A stretch of DNA of 29,403 bases from Alphaproteobacteria bacterium UBA6178. GTDB lineage: Bacteria; Pseudomonadota; Alphaproteobacteria; Rickettsiales; UBA3002. Shown one piece after another: positions 7,099 to 14,847 of this stretch. The stretch lies in contig DITS01000007.1 of the NCBI GenBank assembly GCA_002422205.1, positions 1-29,403 of the forward strand. Reading direction: 5' to 3'. Made by a program: the position numbers and the translations under genes. The notes beneath the pieces are model-generated. The model saw nothing but the letters and a program-made list of their open reading frames with translations. It had not been told where the DNA came from and searched no databases. Each line of letters begins with the position of its first letter. Position 1 is the first letter of the stretch.

Positions 7099-8316
7099 TC
7101 AGGCTGCCTGTAATTCCTGACGCGGTCCGAAGAACTCGAAATGCACCTGCGATGCAGGGATGCCCCATTTTATCAGGTCGTGATAGATGGACACCATGAA
7201 GGGCTGTGGTCCGCAGAAATAATAATCCGCATCGCGCGATGGCAATAGTCCTTCAATATATTCCGCCGTAACAAGCCCGGTACTGGCATTGCCTGTGCGC
7301 TGCCCGGCATCACTATAGCGATGATAGGTTCTCAGATTCGAATGCTGCTGTGCCAGCGCATTCACTGCGTTGCCAAAAGCCTGTACGCTTTCATTTAATG
7401 CGGCATGAATGAAGATAATCTCGCGCTTAGGAAATGCCTCCAGCGCGGAAAGCAGGATGCTCATAATCGGCGTAATACCAACGCCAGCGGCAAGCAGTAC
7501 CAGTGGGCGTTCGTGCTTCTCGGTTACATCGAGGAAAAACTCCCCGCACGGCGGCGCGATTTCAATCGTATCGCCCGCCTCAATCGCATCATGCAACATA
7601 TTGGAAACATAACCGGCTGGCGTGTTCGCTTCCGGCGGCAGCTCACGTTTTACGCTGATGCGGAAATGCGGCTGCCCCGGTTTGTCGGACAGGCTGTAGT
7701 TGCGCATAGTGGTTTGCCCATCCGGGGTTTTGACCCGCACGGTGATATATTGTCCCGGCTTGAATGCGGGAAGCGGTGCACCATCGGCTGCAACCAGATA
7801 GAACGAGGTGATGTTGCTGCTTTCTTTTTCCTTGCGGCTGACGCGGAATGACTTGAAGCCTTCCCAGCCACCGGGTTTCTTGGCGTTTTCATCATAAATT
7901 TGCTTTTCACGGCCAATCAGAATATCGGCAAGGAAACCATAGGCGGCAGCCCATGCGTTGATAATGTCATCCGTTGCGGCTTCACCCAGCACTTCGCGGA
8001 TAGATGCAAGCAGGTTTTCGCCTACAATCGGATAATGCTCTGGCTTAATCATGAGCGATGCGTGCTTTTGGGCAATCAACTCCACCGCTCCACCCAGCAC
8101 TTCTAGATTGTCGATGTTAGCGGCGTAGGCTGTAATCGCACCTGCAAGTGCTCGTTGCTGTTTACCTGCTGTTTGATGTGCCGGGTTAAAGAACGGAGCC
8201 ACTTCCGGGTTATGCGAGAACATCCGTTTGTAAAAATGCTTGGTTAGCGTTTCACCATGCTCTGCCAGCACGGGGGCGGTGGATTTAACAATCGCAATGG
8301 TTTTTTCGTCTAACAT
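7099..8316 (-). CDS. hmp: Flavohemoprotein, nitric oxide dioxygenase
   Basis: Oxidises NO to nitrate with O2 and NAD(P)H in the cytoplasm. 405 residues, the usual length. Globin domain about 1-137 with the distal Y29 (KHFYKR) and Q53, the proximal haem ligand H85 (IAQKHASLM), Y95 and E137 of the proximal network. FAD domain about 150-255 with the RNYS motif (205-208) and GQYITV. NAD domain about 262-400 with LAAGVGITP and YYFCGPQPFM. AAAGGAG lies before the start. It is divergent from nsrR with a 75-base gap holding a perfect palindrome, so it is almost certainly repressed by NsrR and induced by NO. Confidence 0.97.
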   Translation of the reverse strand: MLDEKTIAIVKSTAPVLAEHGETLTKHFYKRMFSHNPEVAPFFNPAHQTAGKQQRALAGAITAYAANIDNLEVLGGAVELIAQKHASLMIKPEHYPIVGENLLASIREVLGEAATDDIINAWAAAYGFLADILIGREKQIYDENAKKPGGWEGFKSFRVSRKEKESSNITSFYLVAADGAPLPAFKPGQYITVRVKTPDGQTTMRNYSLSDKPGQPHFRISVKRELPPEANTPAGYVSNMLHDAIEAGDTIEIAPPCGEFFLDVTEKHERPLVLLAAGVGITPIMSILLSALEAFPKREIIFIHAALNESVQAFGNAVNALAQQHSNLRTYHRYSDAGQRTGNASTGLVTAEYIEGLLPSRDADYYFCGPQPFMVSIYHDLIKWGIPASQVHFEFFGPRQELQAA

Positions 8317-8328
8317 GGCATCTCCTTT

Positions 8329-8355
8329 ATAATATGTATATTATATACATATTAT
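8329..8355. promoter_or_regulatory. Candidate NsrR operator between hmp and nsrR
   Basis: Perfect inverted repeat with 12-base arms, ataatatgtata and tatacatattat, around a 3-base centre (tta). It lies 13 bases upstream of the hmp start and 37 upstream of nsrR. Length and A+T-rich symmetry suit an Rrf2-family dimer. TATAAT at 8359-8364 is a possible nsrR -10 box, so one site could control both genes. Confidence 0.8.
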
Positions 8356-8391
8356 GGTTATAATCACTTCTCAGATATTTACAAGGCGATT

Positions 8392-8820
8392 ATGCAACTT
8401 ACCCAATTTACCGATTACGGCTTGCGAAGCCTGATGTATCTGGCCGCCCAGCCGGATAAATTATGCAGCGTCCGCGAAATAGCCGAGCATTACGCCATCT
8501 CCAGAAACCATCTGGTGAAGGTGGTGCATCGCCTTGCCCAACTTGGTTATGTCACCAGCAGCAAAGGTAAAGGCGGCGGCATTCGACTGGCGTGTAAACC
8601 TGAAGCACTACGCTTGGGCGATCTTGTTCTGGCACTGGAGCCGAACATGTATCTGGTGGAATGCTTCAATCGTGAAGCCAACACTTGTACGGTCGTTAGC
8701 GTCTGTAAACTGAAGCATTTTCTAGCGGATGCAAGTAAGGCTTTTATTAGGTTACTGAATCAGCACACGCTGGCGGATGCAGTAATAGATAGAAAGATTT
8801 TCCAAAAGAAAACACCCTAA
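8392..8820 (+). CDS. nsrR: NO-responsive Rrf2-family repressor
   Basis: Transcription factor with an NO-sensitive Fe-S cluster. 142 residues: winged helix-turn-helix about 1-65 (MQLTQFTDYGLRSLMYLA, ISRNHLVKVVHRLAQLGYV, wing GKGGGIRL), dimer helix and the cluster-binding region with C91, C99 and C105 in VECFNREANTCTVVSVCKLK. Three cysteines in this spacing are typical of NsrR and set it apart from IscR. It is divergent from hmp with the palindrome between them, which supports the NsrR assignment and autoregulation. The start follows a short A+T-rich leader without a strong ribosome binding site (ACAAGGCGATT). Confidence 0.93.
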   Translation: MQLTQFTDYGLRSLMYLAAQPDKLCSVREIAEHYAISRNHLVKVVHRLAQLGYVTSSKGKGGGIRLACKPEALRLGDLVLALEPNMYLVECFNREANTCTVVSVCKLKHFLADASKAFIRLLNQHTLADAVIDRKIFQKKTP

Positions 8821-8945
8821 GCGGCGAGCGAATTTTGGTTGTTTGCACTACTGTCCATAACGGAGTCGAACAACTTGCTGGAGCGTTGAATTGCTTCGAG
8901 AAGTTTGTCCGAACAATTTGCATTCAGTCCGCTACCGACCACCAC

Positions 8946-9008
8946 GCTTCGCCCCGATGGGGCTACGCGTGGCGCAGCCACGGGGAGTACCAGCGACTTG
9001 GGCGAAGC
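8946..9008. repeat. Inverted-repeat element upstream of the GIY-YIG gene
   Basis: Outer arms gcttcgccc (8946-8954) and gggcgaagc (9000-9008) are perfectly complementary. Inside, cgtggc-gca-gccacg (8968-8982) forms a 6-bp hairpin, and gcccc-gat-ggggc (8951-8963) is an alternative that excludes the outer stem. It lies in the 233 bases between nsrR and the GIY-YIG start, where I see no convincing gene. G+C is higher than in the flanking A+T-rich DNA. It may be an RNA structure or a dispersed repeat. Confidence 0.5.
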
Positions 9009-9053
9009 AGTGTCCGGCATAGCCGAAAGGGCGGCGACGGACTGGAGCAAATT

Positions 9054-9299
9054 ATGTGGTATGTTTACATTATCCGCAGCCTTCATTTTGCAGATCAGGA
9101 ATATACAGGCGCAACCGCTGACCTGAAAAAGCGCGTGGCAGATCATAATAGTGGAAAATCTAACCACACCGCTAAATTCGTGCCTTGGGAGTTGGTCTGG
9201 TATTGCGCTTTCAAGGATAAATATCAAGCTTTGGAATTTGAGAAATACCTCAAATCCCATTCTGGGAGAGCGTTTGCGAAAAAACGGTTATTAAAATAG
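9054..9299 (+). CDS. GIY-YIG endonuclease superfamily protein (UPF0213-like)
   Basis: 81 residues starting at MWYVYIIRS; the longer frame back to 8835 crosses the inverted-repeat element and looks non-coding, while GGAG at 9044-9047 fits this start. Signature order: MWYVYIIRS (the GIY-type strand), then EYTGATADLKKRVADHNSGKSNHT (YTG as the second strand motif, with the catalytic-type Arg in LKKRV and His in DHN), then LVWYCAFKDKYQALEFEKYLKSHSGRAFAKK with the family Glu. Short stand-alone GIY-YIG proteins are widespread; many have an unproven nuclease role. It is the first gene of an A+T-rich accessory patch. Confidence 0.88.
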   Translation: MWYVYIIRSLHFADQEYTGATADLKKRVADHNSGKSNHTAKFVPWELVWYCAFKDKYQALEFEKYLKSHSGRAFAKKRLLK

Positions 9300-9361
9300 C
9301 TGCATTTGCGTTCGGTCATCTTTCTGTTATAAATACAGAAATTAAATGGTTTGAACTCTCA

Positions 9362-9376
9362 TATGGTATTGGCATG
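9362..9376 (+). repeat. 15-base leader repeat, copy 1
   Basis: tatggtattggcatg, ending in the ATG of the one-pass membrane gene. An identical copy ends in the start codon of the next gene (9764-9778). It replaces an ordinary Shine-Dalgarno sequence at both genes. Confidence 0.7.
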
Positions 9377-9757
9377 AATTTTATAATCGACCTTTTGGAT
9401 GTACTTAAAGATTACGGTCTGCCCCTAGGATTGCTTGGCGCAGCCATTGCCTTTATCTTTAGCGTTATAAAATTCTGGTGGGATAAAAAGAGCACCCAGC
9501 GATGGAAAGAATTTGAAGTGTACCACGCTCTAGTAAAAGAATTAGTTGAACCACCTTATGAAGGTGGCTCCCTTTTTATGGATCGCCAAGGTGCTATCTT
9601 ATATGAGTTACGAAATTTTAAACGTTATCACGCGTACTCATTACGCATGCTAACAGGACTCAGAGAAAAATGGAGCGTAACTGCTAATCGGCTTCCAAGG
9701 CTTTTAGATGAGCTCGATCTCACTATCGAATTTTTGGAAAAACAGAAATGCAGATAA
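9374..9757 (+). CDS. One-pass membrane protein, hypothetical
   Basis: 127 residues. A single hydrophobic segment (about 13-35, YGLPLGLLGAAIAFIFSVIK) is followed by WWDKKSTQRWKEFE and a soluble helical domain of about 90 residues, probably cytoplasmic. There is a conserved-looking ELVEPPYEGGSLFMDRQGAILYELRNFKRYH stretch in the middle (about 55-85), and a C-terminal helix LLDELDLTIEFLEKQ. I do not recognise a named family. A+T content is higher than in flanking host genes. It is 18 bases upstream of the HEPN-like gene and shares its leader repeat, so the two probably form a unit. Similar N-terminal anchors plus soluble tails occur in many accessory effector or sensor proteins, but no function can be assigned. 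Confidence 0.7.
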   Translation: MNFIIDLLDVLKDYGLPLGLLGAAIAFIFSVIKFWWDKKSTQRWKEFEVYHALVKELVEPPYEGGSLFMDRQGAILYELRNFKRYHAYSLRMLTGLREKWSVTANRLPRLLDELDLTIEFLEKQKCR

Positions 9758-9763
9758 CTCCCC

Positions 9764-9778
9764 TATGGTATTGGCATG
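9764..9778 (+). repeat. 15-base leader repeat, copy 2
   Basis: tatggtattggcatg, ending in the ATG of the HEPN-like gene and identical to the copy at 9362-9376. The flanking bases differ, so the identity is local to the translation start. Confidence 0.7.
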
Positions 9779-10240
9779 TGCATTGAGCAAGAAATCTCAG
9801 ATTATCTGACCAGAAGTACAAAGTTTGAGTATTTCCTCATCCACCATAATCCTAGCTTTGCTAAAAGAAAATCTGACAAAAAAATTATAGGTATAAATTG
9901 GGAAGCACTTGCTGATCACATAGAGCGTTCTCACTCGTTCGCTACTGCCACCCAAAATTTTAGCACCTTAAAATCACAACCGCCCGGATTCCTTGTTATC
10001 AGAAACGAGCAAGTGGAGTGGGAACCCAATTGCGCCATAATCGAGACATGGAAAGATTTTCTAATAAACAGTTTTGCACAATTGCGAAATAATGTTGCTC
10101 ATGGAAGCAAAGCTCACCCTTCAAATAGTGCGCCTGATAGGGCGCGAAAGCTCGTTCGAGAAGGTAACGCGTTAATGACATTTATTGCCAAAGATGTATT
10201 GCATGTAGATTCATGGGAAGAGGATATCTTTTTTCGATAG
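9776..10240 (+). CDS. HEPN-like protein with RNNVAH motif, hypothetical
   Basis: 154 residues. Near the end lies SFAQLRNNVAHGSKAHP with R104 and H109, a match to the R-x4-H motif of HEPN domains, many of which are RNases in toxin-antitoxin or abortive-infection systems. The N-terminal part (EISDYLTRSTKFEYFLIHHNPSFAKRK) is helical; the middle (about 40-70) includes INWEALADHIERSHSFATATQNF. The C-terminal helix RARKLVREGNALMTFIAKDVLH fits a four-helix bundle. No antitoxin-type nucleotidyltransferase is adjacent; the partner is the upstream membrane protein. The HEPN call rests on the motif and helix pattern and needs a profile search. It converges with the antiporter gene, 77 bases apart. Confidence 0.6.
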   Translation: MCIEQEISDYLTRSTKFEYFLIHHNPSFAKRKSDKKIIGINWEALADHIERSHSFATATQNFSTLKSQPPGFLVIRNEQVEWEPNCAIIETWKDFLINSFAQLRNNVAHGSKAHPSNSAPDRARKLVREGNALMTFIAKDVLHVDSWEEDIFFR

Positions 10241-10317
10241 ATTAACTGCTGCCAGAAAGTTTGTATCTATTCTGCTACTAAGCATTAGCGTGTATGGTCT
10301 GCTGGCCAGACAAATAC

Positions 10318-11532
10318 CTATCTCTCCAACCGCTTCATTATCGTCGCGGCGGACAGGCCGTGGATGGCGATGGACAGCACAACCACGCACCCCGTGATCG
10401 CCCATAACTCGGCGGCGGCTTCGAACTCGGCTTCTTTCATCGCGAAGGCGAGGTAAAAGAATGAGCCGATGCCTTTGATGCCAAAAAAGCTGACAATTGC
10501 TTTATGTTTGGTTGCCATGCCCGTGCCGCTCAGGCTTATCCATGCGATGATGGGGCGTATGATCAGGATAAACAGCCCCGCGAATAACAGATGGGTCAGG
10601 GTGAGCGCATCGAGCAGTCCGTCTGTCAGCGCGCCGCCCAGTATCACCAGCAAGACTGCCAGCAGAATATGCTCAATCTGGTCAATAAAATTATGCAGCG
10701 ATTTATGGTATTCATGGTCGAGCTCATAATTACGAATGGTGACGGCTGCGACAAATACGGCGATGAAGCCATAACCATGCGCAAGCTCGCACACGCCATA
10801 GACGAACATGGTGGCAGAAAGCGAGACGAGACCGCGCTGTATGCCGTCGATGTTATATTTGTCGGGCAGCTTGAAGAATAAATAGATAATAGCCCTGCCA
10901 CCGAGCCAGCCGATGGCGAGGCCTGCAATGATGCGGTAGAGCAGATCATAGGCGAGCCAGCTGGCAAGCCACGGCTGCCCGCTGGCATAGGTGGTGGCCA
11001 GTGCGATGGCCAGCCATGTGAAGGGGAAGGCGAGGCCATCATTGATGCCTGCCTCGCCTGTGAGCGCAAAACGCACCTCGTGGTCTTTGGTATCATCGGG
11101 TGCTTTGACCTGCACGTCGGAGGCGAGCACCGGATCGGTCGGCGCGAGCACGGCTGCGAGCAATACCGCAGCAGCAATGCCTAAGCCCAGCCCGTAATAG
11201 CCGATGGTAACCACCGCGCCGATGCTGAGCAGCATGCCAAGCGTGGCGAGCATGAAGGGTGCACGCCAGCCTTTGAGGCTGAAGCGGCGGTTGATTTTAA
11301 GCCCGATGCCCATCAGCGCGATGATGACCATGGCTTCGGTGATGTGGGTCGTCATCGCCTGATCACGGAAAGGCGACGTCCATGGCAGTCCGTCGATCAA
11401 TTGATAGGCGATAATACCAATGAGCAAATAGACGATGGAATAGGCGATGCTGATGCGCTTGCAGATATGCTTTACCCAGCCGATGCTGAGTGCCACGCCG
11501 CCGAATAATGTGAGGTAAATAAAGTAATCCAT
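10318..11532 (-). CDS. CPA1-family sodium/proton antiporter (NhaP-like)
   Basis: Inner-membrane monovalent cation/proton antiporter. 404 residues with about 12 membrane segments and no large C-terminal domain. Family marks: FRDQAMTTHITEAMVIIALMGIGLKI (about 55-80), the ion-site region LLAAVLAPTDPVLASDVQV (about 125-143), and FALTGEAGINDGLAFP (about 155-170). It stands alone: the upstream neighbour is divergent (219 bases away) and the downstream neighbour converges. Substrate (Na, K or Li) cannot be read from sequence. No clear ribosome binding site immediately before the ATG at 11532 apart from AGGAATGC. Confidence 0.9.
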   Translation of the reverse strand: MDYFIYLTLFGGVALSIGWVKHICKRISIAYSIVYLLIGIIAYQLIDGLPWTSPFRDQAMTTHITEAMVIIALMGIGLKINRRFSLKGWRAPFMLATLGMLLSIGAVVTIGYYGLGLGIAAAVLLAAVLAPTDPVLASDVQVKAPDDTKDHEVRFALTGEAGINDGLAFPFTWLAIALATTYASGQPWLASWLAYDLLYRIIAGLAIGWLGGRAIIYLFFKLPDKYNIDGIQRGLVSLSATMFVYGVCELAHGYGFIAVFVAAVTIRNYELDHEYHKSLHNFIDQIEHILLAVLLVILGGALTDGLLDALTLTHLLFAGLFILIIRPIIAWISLSGTGMATKHKAIVSFFGIKGIGSFFYLAFAMKEAEFEAAAELWAITGCVVVLSIAIHGLSAATIMKRLER

Positions 11533-11751
11533 GCATTCCTATAGCGGCTGAACCATTCAATCCTTATATGACGTTTGCTACTCACTTAGATATAACTTTT
11601 CTATAGTTTTTATCCGTAGGGATATTGTGCATTCGATGCTGGTATGAAGAGCGCCTCTTTTCAATTGAAGCGCTTTATCACGTATATCAATTGCTGGTTT
11701 GGCGTTCATAAGTTTTTCTGTTATAGGCATTGATGGCCAACGGAAGATGTT

Positions 11752-12321
11752 ATGCAGCAGGAATATTCGATCAGAGCGTTGAGTGAGGCGGAGTTTAAGC
11801 CGTTATTTGCCGTGCATCGGGATGCGGCGTTTGACGATACGCATGGGTATGCGTTTCAGGATGCGCTTTCGCATACAGAAAAAGAGCAGCTGCACGCGCT
11901 TGGGCAGGCTTTGGGCGCGCCTTACAAGCTCTATCTGGGTGTGTTTGATGCCGAGGATCGCTTCGTCGGGTGGAGCTGGGGATTTCAAGAGAATGCCAGC
12001 ACTTATTATATGGTCAATTCGGCGATTTTGGCACAGCATCGGCGCAAGGGGCTTTACGGGTTGTTGCTCGCGCATTGTATTACCGTGTTATCCGATAAGG
12101 GGTTTCAGCTGATTTATTCGCGGCATTGCGCGACGAATAATGCGGTGATTATCCCTAAGCTGAAAGCGGGGTTTATCATTTCGAAGATGGAAATTGATGA
12201 CCGGTTTGGTGTGCTGATTCATTTGCATTACTACACTAATCCGGCGCGCCGGAAGGTGATGGATTATCGCTGTGGCCAATTGAAGCCCGATGCGCATATC
12301 AAAACATTAATGAAAATATAG
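11752..12321 (+). CDS. GNAT-family N-acetyltransferase
   Basis: Predicted acetyl-CoA-dependent acyltransferase; substrate unknown. 189 residues with the GNAT fold: IRALSEAEFKPLF at the start, strand YKLYLGVFDAEDRFVGWSWG (about 58-77), the central YYMVNSAILAQHRRKGLYGLLLAH with the acetyl-CoA motif QHRRKGLYG (about 94-102), and the late strand FQLIYSRHCATNNAVIIPKLKAGF. GGAAG lies before the ATG. It is 30 bases upstream of selO on the same strand and may be cotranscribed. The 219-base region upstream, shared with the divergent antiporter, has no visible gene. Confidence 0.87.
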   Translation: MQQEYSIRALSEAEFKPLFAVHRDAAFDDTHGYAFQDALSHTEKEQLHALGQALGAPYKLYLGVFDAEDRFVGWSWGFQENASTYYMVNSAILAQHRRKGLYGLLLAHCITVLSDKGFQLIYSRHCATNNAVIIPKLKAGFIISKMEIDDRFGVLIHLHYYTNPARRKVMDYRCGQLKPDAHIKTLMKI

Positions 12322-12351
12322 CCCAATTTTATGGTTTAGGAATGGAGTGTG

Positions 12352-13806
12352 ATGGCGCAGCGCGACAATGCCATGGGGTGGCAGTTTGATAATAGCTACA
12401 GCCGGTTGCCGGATGCGTTGTTTGCTCGGCAGCAACCGGTGGCTGTGCGTGCACCAAAGCTGGTGGTACTGAATGACCAGCTGGCGCAGGATATGGGGCT
12501 GCATGTTTCGGCGTTGCTCAGCGATGAAGGTATTGCTGTGTTGGCGGGGAATGATGTGCCTGTTGGTGCGGAACCGATTGCGCAGGCTTATGCGGGCCAT
12601 CAGTTTGGCGGGTTTACAATGCTAGGGGATGGGCGCGCGGTGTTGTTGGGCGAGCATTCCATGCCCGATGGTATGCGGGTGGATGTGCAGCTCAAAGGAT
12701 CGGGGCGCACGCCATTTTCACGCAGTGGGGATGGGCGCGCGGCGCTGGGGCCGATGTTGCGTGAATATATTATGAGCGAGGCGATGCATGCGTTGGGTGT
12801 GCCAAGCACGCGCAGCCTTGCGGTGGTCAGCACCGGTGAGGCAGTGCTGCGCGAGACACCGTTGGCGGGGGCGATACTTACACGGGTGGCGGCCAGCCAT
12901 ATTCGCGTTGGCACGTTTGAATATGTGGCCATGCAGGGCGATGATGCGTTGCTAAAAGCATTGGCCGATTACACGATTGCGCGGCATTACCCTACGCTTG
13001 ACGGCGAGGCGGTGTATGCGTTGTTTCTGGATGCGGTGATGGAGCGGCAAGCGGCGCTGATTGCTAAATGGCAGATGGTGGGGTTCATTCATGGGGTAAT
13101 GAATACGGATAATATGGCGCTATCGGGTGAGACAATTGATTATGGGCCGTGTGCATTTATGGACCGGTATGATCCGGCGACGGTTTTCAGCTCGATTGAC
13201 CGGCATGGGCGCTATGCATTTGGCAACCAACCGCCTATTGCGCAGTGGAATATTATGCGTTTTGCAGAGGCAATTTTGCCGCTGCTGCACCCTGAGCAGG
13301 CACAGGCGATTGCGATTGCACAAGCAGTGATCAATCGCTTTCCCGCAGTGTATGATGGCTATTGGTTGACGGGGATGCGTGCGAAGTTGGGGCTGTTTCA
13401 TGCTGAGGCGGAAGATATGCCATTGATCGCCTCATTATTGGCGTGGATGCAGTCTAGTGGTGCGGATTACAACTATAGCTTTCGCGCGTTACACCCAGAT
13501 GTAGTGCCTGCGGATTATGGTGTGGATTTTGCGCAATGGCATGCGCGCTGGCGGGCGCGTTTAAGCCGACAAGCGGAGGAGACAAAACAGGTGGTGGATA
13601 TGATGCATGCCCATAACCCTGCTGTGATACCGCGTAATTATTTTATGGAAGAAGCGCTGGAAGCGGCGGTGGTGCAGGGTGATATGTCGGTCATGCATCG
13701 ATTGCTCGATGCGATACAGCATCCGTATCAAGCGCAGGATGCGTTCAACCGGTATCATACGCCAGCGAAGGATATGCCGGATTATCAAACTTTCTGTGGG
13801 ACGTAG
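12352..13806 (+). CDS. selO: Protein adenylyltransferase SelO (YdiU/UPF0061)
   Basis: Pseudokinase-fold enzyme that transfers AMP to protein side chains. 484 residues from ATG 12352; a GTG one codon earlier is possible; AATGGAG lies upstream. Signatures: AYAGHQFGGFTMLGDGRAVLLGE (about 79-101), KGSGRTPFSRSGDGRAALGPMLREYIMSEAM with K115 and E138, HGVMNTDNMALSGETIDYGP with D253, N254 and D263, and the C-terminal TFCGT with Cys482, the position held by selenocysteine in eukaryotic members. A missing SECIS-type context and a normal TGC codon show it is the Cys form. In family studies SelO links redox stress to AMPylation. It converges with a small lipoprotein gene 8 bases away. Confidence 0.95.
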   Translation: MAQRDNAMGWQFDNSYSRLPDALFARQQPVAVRAPKLVVLNDQLAQDMGLHVSALLSDEGIAVLAGNDVPVGAEPIAQAYAGHQFGGFTMLGDGRAVLLGEHSMPDGMRVDVQLKGSGRTPFSRSGDGRAALGPMLREYIMSEAMHALGVPSTRSLAVVSTGEAVLRETPLAGAILTRVAASHIRVGTFEYVAMQGDDALLKALADYTIARHYPTLDGEAVYALFLDAVMERQAALIAKWQMVGFIHGVMNTDNMALSGETIDYGPCAFMDRYDPATVFSSIDRHGRYAFGNQPPIAQWNIMRFAEAILPLLHPEQAQAIAIAQAVINRFPAVYDGYWLTGMRAKLGLFHAEAEDMPLIASLLAWMQSSGADYNYSFRALHPDVVPADYGVDFAQWHARWRARLSRQAEETKQVVDMMHAHNPAVIPRNYFMEEALEAAVVQGDMSVMHRLLDAIQHPYQAQDAFNRYHTPAKDMPDYQTFCGT

Positions 13807-13814
13807 CCCACTTA

Positions 13815-13994
13815 TTAGAGTGATGCGGGCGCGGTCATCATCATGCCACCGCTGGTGCGGATAGGGCGGGTCTCAGTGGGCTTGTCGTAATGATAATAAT
13901 CGAGGCTGCTCCAGACATCTTTATGCTCTTTTGCGTGGCATGCGCTTAATAATGCGCTCGCGAAAATTACGGTGTAAATGGTTGCATGCTTCAT
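13815..13994 (-). CDS. Small lipoprotein, 59 residues
   Basis: Begins with MKHATIYTVIFASALLSACHAKEHKD, a lipoprotein signal with lipobox LSAC and Cys19 as the lipid site; the mature part is about 40 residues, with WSSLDYYHYDKPTETRPIRTSGGMMMTAP. AAGGA lies 9 bases before the ATG at 13994. Asp is not at position +2 (it is His), so outer-membrane sorting is likely by the usual rule. I recognise no family. It lies between convergent selO and the YciF-like gene's terminator, and appears monocistronic. Confidence 0.75.
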   Translation of the reverse strand: MKHATIYTVIFASALLSACHAKEHKDVWSSLDYYHYDKPTETRPIRTSGGMMMTAPASL

Positions 13995-14091
13995 GCGGCG
14001 GATTCCTTTTTGTTTACTATAACATTGGAAATCCTATGCGATTAAGTTGCAATATGTGCAGGCCCTTGACGTGATAAATAGCGCATAAAAT

Positions 14092-14124
14092 AATAACCAG
14101 CGCCGATGTGAGGCGCTGGTTATT
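14092..14124 (-). terminator. Rho-independent terminator after the YciF-like gene
   Basis: Perfect 13-bp stem aataaccagcgcc / ggcgctggttatt with a 7-base loop, 13 bases after the stop on the minus strand and followed there by ATTTTAT. Confidence 0.8.
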
Positions 14125-14137
14125 ATGAGTCAAAAAT

Positions 14138-14626
14138 TTATGCTGCGCGTTTGTTGACGGATTGCAGCGCGATTTTGCTGAGGACGCTATCGCCCTTTTT
14201 AACATCTTCCAGATCGGCACGCAGAATGCGGGCATCATTATCGAAGCCCAGCTGCTCTGCTAATGCGCAACAGGTGCCATAAGCGGCAATGCCGTAATGG
14301 GTGATGCGTTGCTCTTGTGCGATGATTTGTGCATCACGCACGGCATCGTCAGAAAAATCTTCCTCGAGTGCATGTTTTTTTGCTTCTTTCACCAAACCTT
14401 CCATGCCTTTGCAATGCTCGTCATCGGGCGAGGCGTCATAATTGGTGATAATTTTTTCCAGGCGTTTGTTATGCTCTTGGATACGCGTTTGACTGCGCTG
14501 GAGCATGGAGCATAAGTCTTTATCGGTGGCAGCATCACAGAGCTTTTCCGTAATCTTCTTCGCCTGTTTGTTGGCACTCCATAAATCTTGCAATTGATCG
14601 ACATATAAATCTTTGAGCGTGTCCAT
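14138..14626 (-). CDS. YciE/YciF-type ferritin-like protein (DUF892)
   Basis: 162-residue soluble helical protein with the DUF892 pattern: DLYVDQLQDLWSANKQAKKITEKL (6-29), then LQRSQTRIQEHNKRLEKI (42-59), KGMEGLVKEAKK (73-84), and AQIIAQEQRITHYGIAAYGTCCALAEQLGF (about 99-128). The conserved E/D and H positions of a ferritin-like four-helix bundle are present in these blocks (Q..E..H, QEQR.TH). Known members are induced by stress; ferroxidase activity is proposed for the family but unproven. AGGAGGAAATC precedes the ATG. It is monocistronic with its own terminator. Confidence 0.88.
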   Translation of the reverse strand: MDTLKDLYVDQLQDLWSANKQAKKITEKLCDAATDKDLCSMLQRSQTRIQEHNKRLEKIITNYDASPDDEHCKGMEGLVKEAKKHALEEDFSDDAVRDAQIIAQEQRITHYGIAAYGTCCALAEQLGFDNDARILRADLEDVKKGDSVLSKIALQSVNKRAA

Positions 14627-14847
14627 GATTTCCTCCTAATGGTTGTTTGCAGTTATTCTGCGATTCCATCCTAGGAGTGCAGAGATTATGGCTCTATAGG
14701 GAAGGCGCTTTTCCATATAAAAATACCATTAAAATTAAACGAGGGTGTTTATTATAATTTTATTATTTGGCTGCGGGGGTTCGCTAGAGAATTAATGTGC
14801 GTAAAGCTTAGATGTACACTCATCTAATTTAATTATGGAGAATTAAA
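14627..14847. other. Intergenic region, no gene seen
   Basis: A+T-rich divergent promoter region between the YciF-like gene and the 50-residue protein gene. I find no open frame with a ribosome binding site, no strong hairpin, and no clear general-stress sigma (EcfG-type GGAAC/CGTT) promoter. Confidence 0.5.

Noticed and set aside
8817..9260. 147-residue minus-strand frame over the GIY-YIG gene
   Set aside because: Its start region lies antisense to the GIY-YIG gene, whose motifs are clear. The C-terminal part (over 8821-9053) looks somewhat protein-like, but has no ribosome binding site and crosses the inverted repeat.
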